Shown piece after piece: positions 21,093 through 29,510 of a stretch of DNA of 64,000 nt. This stretch comes from Burkholderiales bacterium (GTDB lineage Bacteria; Pseudomonadota; Gammaproteobacteria; Burkholderiales; Burkholderiaceae_C). A program made the position numbers and the translations under genes. Location of the stretch: assembly GCA_028868305.1 (NCBI GenBank), contig JAGWUS010000003.1, positions 1 to 64,000 of the forward strand. The letters are read 5' to 3'. Every line of letters begins with the position of its first letter. The first letter of the stretch is position 1. The notes beneath the pieces are model-generated. The model was not told the origin of the DNA. It made no database searches and saw only the letters and a program-made list of their open reading frames with translations.

Positions 21093-21734
21093 ATGGAAAC
21101 GCTCACCAAACGCCCCAAGCTGGCCACCGAAGTGCGCCAGGCCGGTCTGGTAGATGCTGCCCTGGCCATGGCGGCCGAACGAAGTCCGGCAGACATCACG
21201 ACCGCTGAACTTGCGCAAGCCGTTGGCATCACACAGGGGGCCGTGTTCCGGCACTTCTCAAGCAAGGAATCTATCTGGCTGGCGGTGATCGACTGGACCA
21301 CCAGCATATTGATGGCACGTTTGCAGGCAGCTGCCACCACAAAGACGACGGAAACAAAAGCACGATCCGACCCTCTGTCTGCCCTGCAATCGGTATTCAT
21401 GGCGCACGTGGACTTTGTCATCGAATACCCGGGCGTGCCGCGCATCATTTTTCAGGAGTTGCAGCACGCGCAAGACTCCGCATTAAAAGCCAGCGTTCGA
21501 ACACTGATGCAAAGCTACCGGCTTCTCCTTACCGGTCTTCTGCAGGATGCAAAGAAACAAAAGTTGCTGGCGGAAGACACCGACATATCCTCTGCCGCCG
21601 TTCTCTTCATGGGCTCTGTGCAAGGACTGGTCATGCAGTCCATGTTGAGCGGCCAGGTGCAGGCCATGGCGACGCAGGCCCAGGGAGTTTTTGCGATCTA
21701 TCTGCGCGGAATTACATGCAAGGAATTTTCATGA
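21093..21734 (+). CDS. TetR-family transcription regulator
   Basis: The 213-residue protein has an N-terminal TetR helix-turn-helix (about residues 12-58, with ITTAELAQAVGITQGAVFRHF as its core) and a helical ligand-binding C-terminus. Its TGA overlaps the ATG of the HlyD-type gene by 4 nt. This puts the repressor at the head of a four-gene export cassette, which it probably controls through the palindrome at 21069-21088. The inducer is unknown. Confidence 0.9.
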   Translation: METLTKRPKLATEVRQAGLVDAALAMAAERSPADITTAELAQAVGITQGAVFRHFSSKESIWLAVIDWTTSILMARLQAAATTKTTETKARSDPLSALQSVFMAHVDFVIEYPGVPRIIFQELQHAQDSALKASVRTLMQSYRLLLTGLLQDAKKQKLLAEDTDISSAAVLFMGSVQGLVMQSMLSGQVQAMATQAQGVFAIYLRGITCKEFS

Positions 21735-22945
21735 AGCACCCTACCCTGCTGCGCCGAACTGGTCTGGGCGCGTTGGCACTTGCACTGGTTGGTGGCGTGG
21801 CCTACCTGCTGCTCAACGCGGGCCCGCTCGCGCCAACCCAGGTGACTGTCACCACGGTACGGGAAGGGCAACTGAGCCCGTCCCTATTTGGCATTGGTAC
21901 CGTGGAAGCCCGACGCAACTGGATGGTGGGTCCTACGGTTGCAGGTCGTGTTCTCAACGTCCGGGTCGATGTTGGTGACAGCGTCAAGACCGGGCAGTTG
22001 CTGGCAGAAATGGACCCGGTCGATCTGGACCAGCGCCTGACTGCGCTCGACGCGGCCCTGACGCGGGCCAGCAGCACGCAGGCCGCAGCCCTCGCCCAAG
22101 TGGCCGATGCCACGGCACGTCGTGACTTGGCAGCCACCAATGTCAAACGCAACCAGGAACTGGCGGCGCAAAACTTCATCAGCCCGGGCGCACTGGAATC
22201 CCGGCTTCAGGAAAAGGCCTCTGCAGACGCTGCATTACAGGCCGCACAGGCCAATCTGGCAGGCGCTGGTCAGGACCTTGTACGCCAGAGAGCCGAGCGA
22301 GCCGCGCTGGCTCAGCAACGTAGCAATGTGCGCCTGCTGGCCCCTGCCGACGGCATAGTGACCAGCCGCGATGCAGAAGCCGGCAGTACGGTGGTGGCAG
22401 GTCAACCCGTGCTGCGCCTGATCGACCCCAGCAGTCTGTGGATCAGGCTACGGGTGGACCAGGGGCGTTCCGCCGGGCTGGTCAATGGTCTCAAAGCAGG
22501 CATCGTCCTGCGGTCCCAACCACGCAACGTGCTGCCTGGTCACGTCGCCCGTGTTGAACTGATGGCAGACAGCGTGACCGAGGAACGCATTGCACAGATT
22601 GGGTTTGATGCACTCCCCGCCAGCGCGGGGGCAAACGTGTCTGTTGGAGAAATGGCCGAAGTCACGCTGCAACTTCCGAATACACCGTCCACACTGGTGG
22701 TGCCCAACGCCAGCGTGCAGCGGCAGCAGGGCCAGACGGGCGTGTGGTTGCTGGACGGTGGCAAGCCCGCATTTGCACCCGTCCGCCTGGGGACCAGCAG
22801 TCTGAACGGCCAGGTCCAGGTGATCGAAGGACTTAAAGCGGGTGACACCATCGTGGTCTACAGCCAGAAGGCGCTCACATCCGGTGCCCGGGTGAAAGTC
22901 GTGGACGCCCTTGTCAAAGCAACGGGCCAGGACGGCACGCCATGA
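21731..22945 (+). CDS. HlyD/RND-type membrane fusion protein
   Basis: Periplasmic adaptor of an ABC exporter. ATG at 21731 (404 residues) overlaps the TetR stop by 4 nt; a start at 21716 is possible but less well placed. The protein has an N-terminal membrane anchor (about 8-30), a biotinyl-lipoyl-like domain (VGPTVAGRVLNVRVDVGDSV), a long coiled-coil hairpin (Ala/Gln-rich, about 105-200), a second lipoyl half (APADGIVTSRDAEAG) and a beta-barrel/MP domain. This belongs to the DevB/MacA-like group. It should link the FtsX-type permease to an outer-membrane pore encoded elsewhere. Confidence 0.88.
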   Translation: MKHPTLLRRTGLGALALALVGGVAYLLLNAGPLAPTQVTVTTVREGQLSPSLFGIGTVEARRNWMVGPTVAGRVLNVRVDVGDSVKTGQLLAEMDPVDLDQRLTALDAALTRASSTQAAALAQVADATARRDLAATNVKRNQELAAQNFISPGALESRLQEKASADAALQAAQANLAGAGQDLVRQRAERAALAQQRSNVRLLAPADGIVTSRDAEAGSTVVAGQPVLRLIDPSSLWIRLRVDQGRSAGLVNGLKAGIVLRSQPRNVLPGHVARVELMADSVTEERIAQIGFDALPASAGANVSVGEMAEVTLQLPNTPSTLVVPNASVQRQQGQTGVWLLDGGKPAFAPVRLGTSSLNGQVQVIEGLKAGDTIVVYSQKALTSGARVKVVDALVKATGQDGTP

Positions 22946-24135
22946 TCAGCCTGGCGGGGCGAGACATTGCGCACAGTTGGCGGAAATTCGTCTTCACGGG
23001 CATGGGCCTGGGTTTGCTGATTGGCGTGACGCTCACCATGGCCGGGGTGTACCGCGGCATGGTGGACGATGCCCATGCCCTGCTCAACAACAGCCGGGCC
23101 GATCTCTGGGTGGTGCAAAAGGATACGCAGGGCCCGTATGCAGAATCCTCCAGCATCAAGGACGATGTGGTGCGCAGCATCCTGGCTATGCCGGGCATCG
23201 CGCAGGCGGCCAATGTGGCCTACCTCACCATGCAGGTCCAAGGCGGCGACGGCGTGGATTCACGCGTGATGGTGGTCGGTATGGAACCCGGCCAGCCGGG
23301 AGAACCTGGCTATCTGCTGGCGGGGCGCCAAATCACCCGCGGCCACTATGAAGCCATTGCCGACATCCGAACCGGCTTTGAACTGGGCGAGCGCATTCGC
23401 ATTCGCCGCCATGAATACACCGTGGTGGGTCTGACCCAGCGCATGGTGTCATCGGGCGGCGACCCCATGGTGTTCATCCCCCTAAAAGACGCCCAGGAAG
23501 TGCAATTCCTCAAGGACAATGACACCATCGTCAACGACCGCACCCGCACTGCAGCCAATCCGGCCTTCAACCGCCCTGGCGTACCTGGGTTGCTGGATGC
23601 GATACAGGGCCTGCAAACCAGCAGCCACAACGTCAACGCCGTGCTGGTGCAACTTGCCCCCGGCCTGGACGCCGAACAGGCGGCCGAACCGATTCGCCGC
23701 TGGAAGCATCTGCAGGTGTTCACGCGTGCGGGCATGGAAGAGATTCTGGTCGCCAAGCTGATTGCCACCGCCGCGAAGCAGATTTTCATGTTTCTCGTGA
23801 TTCTGGCGGTGGTGAGCGCAGCCATCGTGGCCTTCATCATTTACACCATGACGCTGGGCAAGATCCGTGAAATCGCGGTGCTCAAGCTCATTGGCACCAA
23901 AAACATCACCATCGCCAGCATGATCCTGCAACAGGCTTTGGGTCTGGGGCTGATCGGGTTTCTGGTCGGCAAGGTGGCCGCCACTCTGTGGGCACCGGTG
24001 TTCCCCAAGTTTGTACTCCTGCTGCCACAGGATGCCGTCAAGGGTCTTGTGGTCACGCTGATCATTTGTGCACTGGCCAGCACCCTGGCCATTCGGGCAG
24101 CGCTTAAGGTGGACCCTGCGGAGGCCATTGGATGA
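22942..24135 (+). CDS. ABC transporter permease, FtsX/MacB-like
   Basis: The 397-residue inner-membrane permease has an N-terminal transmembrane helix (about 17-38), a large periplasmic domain (about 40-270) and three C-terminal helices (about 275-395), the FtsX layout. It starts 4 nt before the end of the adaptor gene and ends 4 nt into the ATPase gene, so it is translationally coupled on both sides. Together they form a DevBCA/MacAB-like exporter; the substrate (lipid, peptide or antibiotic) cannot be read from sequence. Confidence 0.88.
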   Translation: MISLAGRDIAHSWRKFVFTGMGLGLLIGVTLTMAGVYRGMVDDAHALLNNSRADLWVVQKDTQGPYAESSSIKDDVVRSILAMPGIAQAANVAYLTMQVQGGDGVDSRVMVVGMEPGQPGEPGYLLAGRQITRGHYEAIADIRTGFELGERIRIRRHEYTVVGLTQRMVSSGGDPMVFIPLKDAQEVQFLKDNDTIVNDRTRTAANPAFNRPGVPGLLDAIQGLQTSSHNVNAVLVQLAPGLDAEQAAEPIRRWKHLQVFTRAGMEEILVAKLIATAAKQIFMFLVILAVVSAAIVAFIIYTMTLGKIREIAVLKLIGTKNITIASMILQQALGLGLIGFLVGKVAATLWAPVFPKFVLLLPQDAVKGLVVTLIICALASTLAIRAALKVDPAEAIG

Positions 24136-24839
24136 TGACCGGTGGCATCCGGATCGAAGGTCTGCGCAAGGTGTATGGCGCGGGCGACACCGCCGTCGAG
24201 GCCCTGAAAAACGTCAACATGGACGTGGCCCCCGGCGAGGTTGTCGGCCTGGTCGGACCCTCAGGTTCGGGCAAAAGCACACTGCTCAAATGCCTGGGCG
24301 CCATCATAGAACCCACTGCGGGACGCATGACTCTGGGCAGCGATGTCATCTATGACAACGCCTGGAAGACTGGCGACCTGCGCAGCCTGCGACGCGACCG
24401 TATTGGCTTTGTATTCCAGGCCCCGTACCTGATTCCCTTTCTCGACGTGACCGACAACGTGGCACTGCTACCTATGTTGGCCGGTATGCCCAATGGTCAG
24501 GCCAGATCGCGCGCACTCGAACTCCTGACCGCGCTGGATGTGCAGCACCGCGCCAAAGCCCAGCCAGCGCAACTCTCCGGTGGAGAGCAGCAGCGCGTAT
24601 CGATTGCACGTGCGCTGGCCAACCGTCCGCCGGTCATCCTAGCGGACGAACCTACGGCCCCCCTGGACAGCGAGCGCGCTCTGGGGGTCATGCGCATCCT
24701 CAATCAGATGGCCCAGCATGCGCAAACCGCCATCATTGTGGTGACGCACGACGAAAAAATCATCCCCACCTTCAAACGCATTTACCACATCCGAGATGGG
24801 CACACCTACGAGGAAGCCGGCGAAGGGCGTGATCTGTGA
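24132..24839 (+). CDS. ABC transporter ATP-binding protein, LolD/DevA-like
   Basis: The 235-residue ATPase has Walker A GPSGSGKS (about 44-51), Q-loop FVFQAPY, signature LSGGEQQR (about 141-148), Walker [13 protein letters not shown] and switch His VVTHD. It is the third component of the exporter and overlaps the permease gene by 4 nt. The cassette ends here; a rhodanese gene on the other strand ends 4 nt further on. Confidence 0.92.
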   Translation: MMTGGIRIEGLRKVYGAGDTAVEALKNVNMDVAPGEVVGLVGPSGSGKSTLLKCLGAIIEPTAGRMTLGSDVIYDNAWKTGDLRSLRRDRIGFVFQAPYLIPFLDVTDNVALLPMLAGMPNGQARSRALELLTALDVQHRAKAQPAQLSGGEQQRVSIARALANRPPVILADEPTAPLDSERALGVMRILNQMAQHAQTAIIVVTHDEKIIPTFKRIYHIRDGHTYEEAGEGRDL

Positions 24840-24843
24840 TGCG

Positions 24844-25224
24844 CTATTCGAATGAAGGGGTTTCCGGCTTGGCCACCGGCTTGCCCGCAGCGACCCAGGC
24901 ATCAAAACCGCCGGCGATGGACTGCACATTCAGGTAACCCATATCGTGCAATGCGGCCGCAGCCAGCGCGGCGCGACCACTGGTCTTGCAATACAGCACG
25001 ATCTTGATGTCACGGGATTGCAGCGCGGGATTGCCACTGAACTTGAATTCCAGCATGCCGCGGGAAAAATGCACAGAACCGGGAATGTGGCCAGCGGCAA
25101 ACTCGTCGCCTTCCCGCACATCGACCAGCACATCGGCATCGCGAACGGTCTGCTCCGCGTTGGCCACGGAAACTTCCTGGACTTTCGATTTGGCTGCGGC
25201 AACAAGATCGTGGGCTGTTTTCAT
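24844..25224 (-). CDS. Single-domain rhodanese
   Basis: The 126-residue cytoplasmic protein has one rhodanese domain with LVDVREGDEFAAGHIPGSVH and the active loop YCKTSGRAA, whose cysteine is near residue 79. Such proteins carry persulfide sulfur between donor and acceptor. ATG at 25224 is preceded by CAGGAGTGAATC. It converges with the ABC cassette and lies near a methyltransferase and SoxW/SoxH-like genes, so a role in sulfane-sulfur handling is likely. Confidence 0.88.
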   Translation of the reverse strand: MKTAHDLVAAAKSKVQEVSVANAEQTVRDADVLVDVREGDEFAAGHIPGSVHFSRGMLEFKFSGNPALQSRDIKIVLYCKTSGRAALAAAALHDMGYLNVQSIAGGFDAWVAAGKPVAKPETPSFE

Positions 25225-25243
25225 GATTCACTCCTGAAAAATT

Positions 25244-25292
25244 ACTATCAAAAATATAGCTAACTATGCATAACCAACAAGGGCTGTAGGCC
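25244..25292 (+). repeat. Intergenic palindromic repeat, copy d
   Basis: Same family: ACTATCAAAAATATAGC, then TAACTATGCATAACCAA, then CAAGGGCTGTAGGCC. It fills the gap between the methyltransferase stop (25300) and the rhodanese start (25224). It is the most diverged of the seven copies in its first stem. Confidence 0.7.
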
Positions 25293-25299
25293 TATTTAA

Positions 25300-25911
25300 C
25301 TACAAACGTACACCCAGCCAACGGGTCACAAAGGCGGGCCCCTGATGGCCCGGTCCCTCGGCCAGGGTCACCTCACCGCTCCAGGACAGCATTGGTTGCA
25401 GCAGGCCATCAAAGTCGGCATCCATTTGCTCCGGGGTGTAAAGCATGTCGGCATCCTTGGGACCTCCGCTAGCGTACTTCAACTGCGCGGGATGGAAGGC
25501 CTCCAGTATCAGGTAACCACCACGCTGCAGGCTGTGGGCCAGGCAACGGTGGGCACTGCGTCGAATGGAATCGGGAAGGTGCGTGTAAATCAGGACGACG
25601 GCGTCGGCGCTGTCTGGCGCAGGTCTCCAGTCCCCCAGATCGACCAGTTCCGTAGCCAGGGCAACGCCACGACTGGCGGCCAGTTCACGTGCTTTTTGCA
25701 GCCCCACTGCGGAGCTGTCTACCGAGGTGACGCGGTGGCCCTGCCCGGCCAGCCAGACGCCATTGCGCCCTTCCCCGTCGCCGGGCACCAGCACGGTGCT
25801 GGCCGGCGACAGACGCGATGCCTGCTCCTGGAGGAATGCATTGGGTTCGGTGCCGTATTTGAAACCAGGCTCGGCAAAGCGCAGATCCCAGAAGTTCAAG
25901 GGGGAATTCAT
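25300..25911 (-). CDS. Class I SAM-dependent methyltransferase
   Basis: The 203-residue protein starts MNSPLNFWDLRFAEPGFKYG and shows the SAM-binding GDGEGRNGVWLAGQGH motif (about 43-58) and the acidic VTSVDSS at the end of strand beta-2 (about 61-67). The FWD...FKYG...PN N-terminus resembles thiol- or TehB-type methyltransferases. It is the last gene of a likely operon with the SoxH-like and SoxW-like genes. A thiol or chalcogen substrate is possible, but the family alone does not prove it. Confidence 0.82.
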   Translation of the reverse strand: MNSPLNFWDLRFAEPGFKYGTEPNAFLQEQASRLSPASTVLVPGDGEGRNGVWLAGQGHRVTSVDSSAVGLQKARELAASRGVALATELVDLGDWRPAPDSADAVVLIYTHLPDSIRRSAHRCLAHSLQRGGYLILEAFHPAQLKYASGGPKDADMLYTPEQMDADFDGLLQPMLSWSGEVTLAEGPGHQGPAFVTRWLGVRL

Positions 25912-25916
25912 GGTGT

Positions 25917-26144
25917 CTATTCAAGTTGGGATGTGCGCGACCATGCCATGCGGGCAAGGCGCCATACCAGCAGCATCAGCGGGACGGAATGCAGCGCCAG
26001 GTCAAAAATATCGATGGGGCGCACCAGCGTTCCAGCGAGTAGCATGCGGGTCTTCTCCACAAGGTGCGGCTCCGGTGTGATGGGCGCCACCGCCAGCCAG
26101 CCAGCAACGAGCGCCAGCCAGATGAGGGGAATGCGATAGATCAT
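25917..26144 (-). CDS. Small two-helix membrane protein
   Basis: Not recognised. The 75-residue protein has two hydrophobic segments (about 4-20 and 48-66) separated by a polar loop with VEKTRMLLAGTLVRPIDIFD. It overlaps the SoxW-like gene by 4 nt at its start and ends 6 nt before the methyltransferase, so it belongs to that operon and may be a membrane partner of the periplasmic redox proteins. Confidence 0.65.
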   Translation of the reverse strand: MIYRIPLIWLALVAGWLAVAPITPEPHLVEKTRMLLAGTLVRPIDIFDLALHSVPLMLLVWRLARMAWSRTSQLE

Positions 26145-26632
26145 GGCCGGATGGCTGCGCGTGCAGTCTGCATGCGCTGATCGAGATAGGCGCCGTAAAA
26201 GTCGGCAATGTACCCGCCCACCAGCCGCTCGGCCACTTCCTTGCCACCGGGGCCAAAGAACAGCACTGTCGGCGCCACCTTGATAGCCCAGGCACGCGCC
26301 AGTTCGTCGTGGGTCACCGCCTTGCGATTGAAGTCCCGCACAGTGGTCGATGTACGCATATCAATTTGCACCACGGGAACGCCTTCCTGCCGGCGCAGGG
26401 GCCCCAGATAGCTGTCACGGGCCACCCGGCAAAACGGACATCCCTCAAGGCTGACCATAACGACTAGCGGCTGCCCGACCATGATCGCCCGGGCGAGTTC
26501 ATCTGCCATGGACTGCGGTGCAGGCAATGCTGCGCCAGCCGCCCATGCCAATGGCATCACCCCTGACGCTGCGATGCAAGCACCTGCAGTAAGCAGGACG
26601 CTGCGACGGAGCATTGCATGCGGATCCGTCAT
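26141..26632 (-). CDS. Exported thioredoxin-fold protein, SoxW-like
   Basis: The 163-residue protein has an N-terminal signal with an RRSVLLTAGACIAASG core (about residues 9-30) and a thioredoxin fold with a CPFC active site (about 67-70: EGCPFCRVA) and a conserved cis-proline stretch VAPTVLFFGPGG. Such proteins reduce periplasmic disulfides in sulfur-oxidation systems (SoxW) or cytochrome maturation. It overlaps the SoxH-like gene by 4 nt upstream and the small membrane gene by 4 nt downstream, so all three are coupled. Confidence 0.83.
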   Translation of the reverse strand: MTDPHAMLRRSVLLTAGACIAASGVMPLAWAAGAALPAPQSMADELARAIMVGQPLVVMVSLEGCPFCRVARDSYLGPLRRQEGVPVVQIDMRTSTTVRDFNRKAVTHDELARAWAIKVAPTVLFFGPGGKEVAERLVGGYIADFYGAYLDQRMQTARAAIRP

Positions 26633-27615
26633 TGCGCTTCCTTCTCCATCAGGAGATAGGTGTTATAGGCGTTCATGCGGTTGGCCGCACGAAACAGCGG
26701 CAGGTGTTCATACCTCATCCAGTCAGTCGCTTTGTAGGCATCGTCAAAAGGCTCCATATTCTTCGCAGCCTGCCCCATGGAACTGCGCAAGTAAACAAGG
26801 TAGTCGCGCGTCAGCTCCATATCTTTGCGCGCCTCGCTGGATAGAGGACCGTGACCCGGCACGACGACTAAGGCATCGAACGCTAGCAGGGTATCGAGCG
26901 CCTTGATCCAGTGGCCACTGTCAGCCTGACCGACAAAGGGAATGCGGCTGCGAAACACCAGATCGCCCGCAAACAGAACCCGCTCGCTGGGCAAATACAC
27001 CACCAGGTCCTCAGGTGTATGGGAAGGCCCCACGGGCTGCAATACAAACCGCACGCCGCCAACTACCAACTCCGTTGGGCCATCAATCCACTGGTCTGCT
27101 GGCACAAGTTGCGTAGACCCGTCAATCCAGGGTGCCAGATCCTGCCGGGAAGCGATCAGCCGCAGCCGTGCTGTGTCCGAGTTGAGGTACTCGCGCGCCG
27201 CGGTGTGGGCGATGATGCGGGCACCTTTTGCCTTAAAGGACTGCAAACCATAGATGTGGTCTGCATGGTAGTGGGTCACGAGCACGTGGGTTACCGGTAG
27301 CGGAGTGACCTTGCGGATCTCTTCCATCAAGCGGTCTGCAAGTGCAGGAGAACCCAGCGCATCAATGACCACCACACCCGCTGGGGTCACCACAAAGGCG
27401 GCGTTGGATATGAAGTTCTGATTGGCACGGCTGCCCAATGCCGAAAGCCCCTCGACATACCAGGAGGAGGCTGACACCTTGACGGCCTGCATATCAGGCC
27501 GACTCGGCGGGGTATTTTGCGCCGTGGCTACGTTGGCAGCCACACACAATAGAACGCTGGCCAGAGCCAGACGGATAGGGTTTCCGTTCATCAATCGCCG
27601 CATTGTTGCGTGCAT
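26629..27615 (-). CDS. Exported metallo-beta-lactamase-fold hydrolase, SoxH-like
   Basis: ATG at 27615 (328 residues) is supported by AGGAGACGAA before it; an earlier in-frame start at 27633 lies upstream of that site. A signal peptide ends near ANVATAQ. The zinc motif LVTHYHADHIYG (HxHxDH) lies near residue 120, with later metal ligands at GPSHTPEDL and VVPGHG. The protein resembles SoxH and the quinoprotein-relay metallohydrolases, found with Sox or PQQ enzymes; their exact reaction is unsettled. It is the first gene of the leftward operon to the methyltransferase. Confidence 0.83.
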   Translation of the reverse strand: MHATMRRLMNGNPIRLALASVLLCVAANVATAQNTPPSRPDMQAVKVSASSWYVEGLSALGSRANQNFISNAAFVVTPAGVVVIDALGSPALADRLMEEIRKVTPLPVTHVLVTHYHADHIYGLQSFKAKGARIIAHTAAREYLNSDTARLRLIASRQDLAPWIDGSTQLVPADQWIDGPTELVVGGVRFVLQPVGPSHTPEDLVVYLPSERVLFAGDLVFRSRIPFVGQADSGHWIKALDTLLAFDALVVVPGHGPLSSEARKDMELTRDYLVYLRSSMGQAAKNMEPFDDAYKATDWMRYEHLPLFRAANRMNAYNTYLLMEKEAQ

Positions 27616-27681
27616 TTCGTCTCCTAGATCCAAGGTGGAAGTTGTCTTTGGTTAACAATGCCAGATCAGCATGCATGTCGC

Positions 27682-27695
27682 TTGATATCGATCAA
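27682..27695. promoter_or_regulatory. FNR box, perfect consensus
   Basis: TTGATATCGATCAA, an exact TTGAT-N4-ATCAA match, in the divergent gap between the SoxH-like gene and the YeeE/YedE gene. Its centre is about 43 nt upstream of a start point that a TATACG hexamer at 27720-27725 would give, which is the class II activation distance for Fnr. It therefore most likely switches on the YeeE/YedE gene when oxygen is low. Confidence 0.7.
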
Positions 27696-27759
27696 ACGCA
27701 AATGCCCCTGATACCGTCCTATACGTTTAATATAAGTCTTTACCGAATTATTGGGGACT

Positions 27760-28863
27760 ATGGTGGATCTGGCAACCATTCTTGAGCGCTATGGCGATGG
27801 CACAGTTCTGGCCATTGGTGGTTTGGTGATTGGTGGTCTGTTTGGGTATTTTGCCCAGCGCTCCCGGTTTTGTCTGCGCGCCGCGGTCATTGAGTTCTGG
27901 CACCACAATTTCGGGGAAAAGCTGTCGGTCTGGCTGCTGGCTTTTTCCACCGCGGTCGTTGTGGTTCAGGCTCTGATGCTTGCCCACAATCTGGATATCA
28001 GTTCCGCACGGCAAATCGCCACGCGCGGCAGTCTGTCTGGTGCACTCATTGGCGGACTGGTCTTTGGTGCCGGTATGATCATGACACGTGGCTGCGCAAG
28101 CCGTCTGCTGGTGCTTTCTGCCAACGGTAACTTGCGTGCGCTGTTGTCCGGCCTGATCTTTGCCGTGACAGCGCAGGCCTCCCTGGCGGGCGCTCTATCC
28201 CCGCTTCGAGCAACCATCAGTGAATGGTGGACTGTCGAGGCGGGTCCAGCACGTGATTTGCTGGCCATTACCGGTGTGGGGCCTTGGGGTGGACTCGTTG
28301 CTGGCCTGGTGTGGATGGCAGCAGCCCTGTACTTTTCCTGGCGTAGTCCGCGTCACAGCGTGTGGGTCTGGCTGGGGGCCGTGGGCACCGGTTTGACGGT
28401 AGCGGCCGCCTGGTGGTTCAGCTACTATCTGTCGAAACAATCGTTCGAACCCATTCAAGTCCAGGGGCTGACCTTTAGCGGACCATCGGCAGAGTGGCTG
28501 ATGCGGGTTCTGTCATCCCCGGCACCGAAAATTGGTTTTGAATTCGGACTGCTGCCCGGAGTGTTCGCTGGTTCGTTTCTGGGTGCCGTGCTTGGCCGCG
28601 ATTTGAAGCTTGAGGGCTTCAAGGATGGTTATAGCATGACCCGCTACATCGCCGGCGCGGTGCTTATGGGATTTGGCTCCATGCTGGCGGGCGGCTGCGC
28701 TGTCGGCGCTGGCATGACCGGCGGGGCAATCTTCGCGCTGACAGCGTGGATCACTTTGATTGGCATGTGGGTAGGCGCTGGCCTCATGGACAAATTACTG
28801 GACGGCCAGTCGATGGAACAACAGGTCTTTGACGTTCCCCCAGAGGCGACCAAAGCCCCCTGA
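27760..28863 (+). CDS. YeeE/YedE-family sulfur transporter, full length
   Basis: Single-chain YeeE/YedE (TsuA-type) inner-membrane protein of 367 residues from ATG 27760; a TTG at 27751 is less likely. It has about nine hydrophobic segments and two copies of the cysteine motif: MIMTRGCASRLLVLSANG (about 107-124) and MLAGGCAVGAGMTGG (about 309-323). In the family these cysteines pass thiosulfate across the membrane. An exact FNR box lies 65 nt upstream, so expression is probably tied to low oxygen. A split version lies at 18536-19685. Confidence 0.9.
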   Translation: MVDLATILERYGDGTVLAIGGLVIGGLFGYFAQRSRFCLRAAVIEFWHHNFGEKLSVWLLAFSTAVVVVQALMLAHNLDISSARQIATRGSLSGALIGGLVFGAGMIMTRGCASRLLVLSANGNLRALLSGLIFAVTAQASLAGALSPLRATISEWWTVEAGPARDLLAITGVGPWGGLVAGLVWMAAALYFSWRSPRHSVWVWLGAVGTGLTVAAAWWFSYYLSKQSFEPIQVQGLTFSGPSAEWLMRVLSSPAPKIGFEFGLLPGVFAGSFLGAVLGRDLKLEGFKDGYSMTRYIAGAVLMGFGSMLAGGCAVGAGMTGGAIFALTAWITLIGMWVGAGLMDKLLDGQSMEQQVFDVPPEATKAP

Positions 28864-28891
28864 GGAGCTTTGGCGTACTGTCAATTGGCCA

Positions 28892-29494
28892 CTATTTGGA
28901 GCTGAGATACTCCGCAACGGCAGCCATTTCCAGCGGCGTCATCTTCGCCACAATGGAGTGCATCACAGCGTTGTCGTTGGTACGCTGGCGCTTGTTGAAC
29001 TGGTTCAACTGACTCTCGATGTAAGTCGCATATTGACCAGCCAAGCGCGGCAGGCTGCTGGTCCCCAATGCGTCCGGGCCATGGCAGCCCGCGCAGGCAG
29101 GAACACCGCTAAACTTGTTGCCGCTAACATAAATATACCGACCCACAGCGGCCAAAGCCGCATCTTTGGCCGGTTCTGCAGGTGCTTTTTTCTTTTCAAA
29201 ATACTTGCCCAAAGCCACCATTTCATCAGGGGTCAGCTTGGCAACCATTTGCGACATGGCAGTACTTTCTCGCTTACCAGACTTAAAGTTTTCAAGTTGT
29301 TTGGCAATATATTCCCAGTGCTGACCCGCCAGACGGGGAAATACTTCACTGGAAGACTCACCATCTGCACCGTGGCACAGCGAGCACACGCCGGAGACAA
29401 TTTTCTTGGCGCGCGCCTCGTCAGCCTGCGCCATCACCCCACCGCAAACCAGCGCAACCATCGTTGCAACACCCCAATGAAACACCGCTTTCAT
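28892..29494 (-). CDS. Diheme c-type cytochrome, cytochrome c4-like
   Basis: ATG at 29494 gives 200 residues with a signal peptide (MKAVFHWGVATMVALVCGGVMA) and two heme sites, CSLCHG (about 36-40) and CAGCHG (about 134-138), each domain also containing a distal Met (STAMSQMVAKLTPDEM; NAVMHSIVAKMTPLEM). That is the two-domain cytochrome c4 layout. It directly follows the FCSD flavoprotein gene and probably carries its electrons to an oxidase such as cbb3. A start at 29668 would lie inside the flavoprotein gene and is rejected. Confidence 0.9.
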   Translation of the reverse strand: MKAVFHWGVATMVALVCGGVMAQADEARAKKIVSGVCSLCHGADGESSSEVFPRLAGQHWEYIAKQLENFKSGKRESTAMSQMVAKLTPDEMVALGKYFEKKKAPAEPAKDAALAAVGRYIYVSGNKFSGVPACAGCHGPDALGTSSLPRLAGQYATYIESQLNQFNKRQRTNDNAVMHSIVAKMTPLEMAAVAEYLSSK

Positions 29495-29510
29495 CGTCTC
29501 TCCTGATGCG

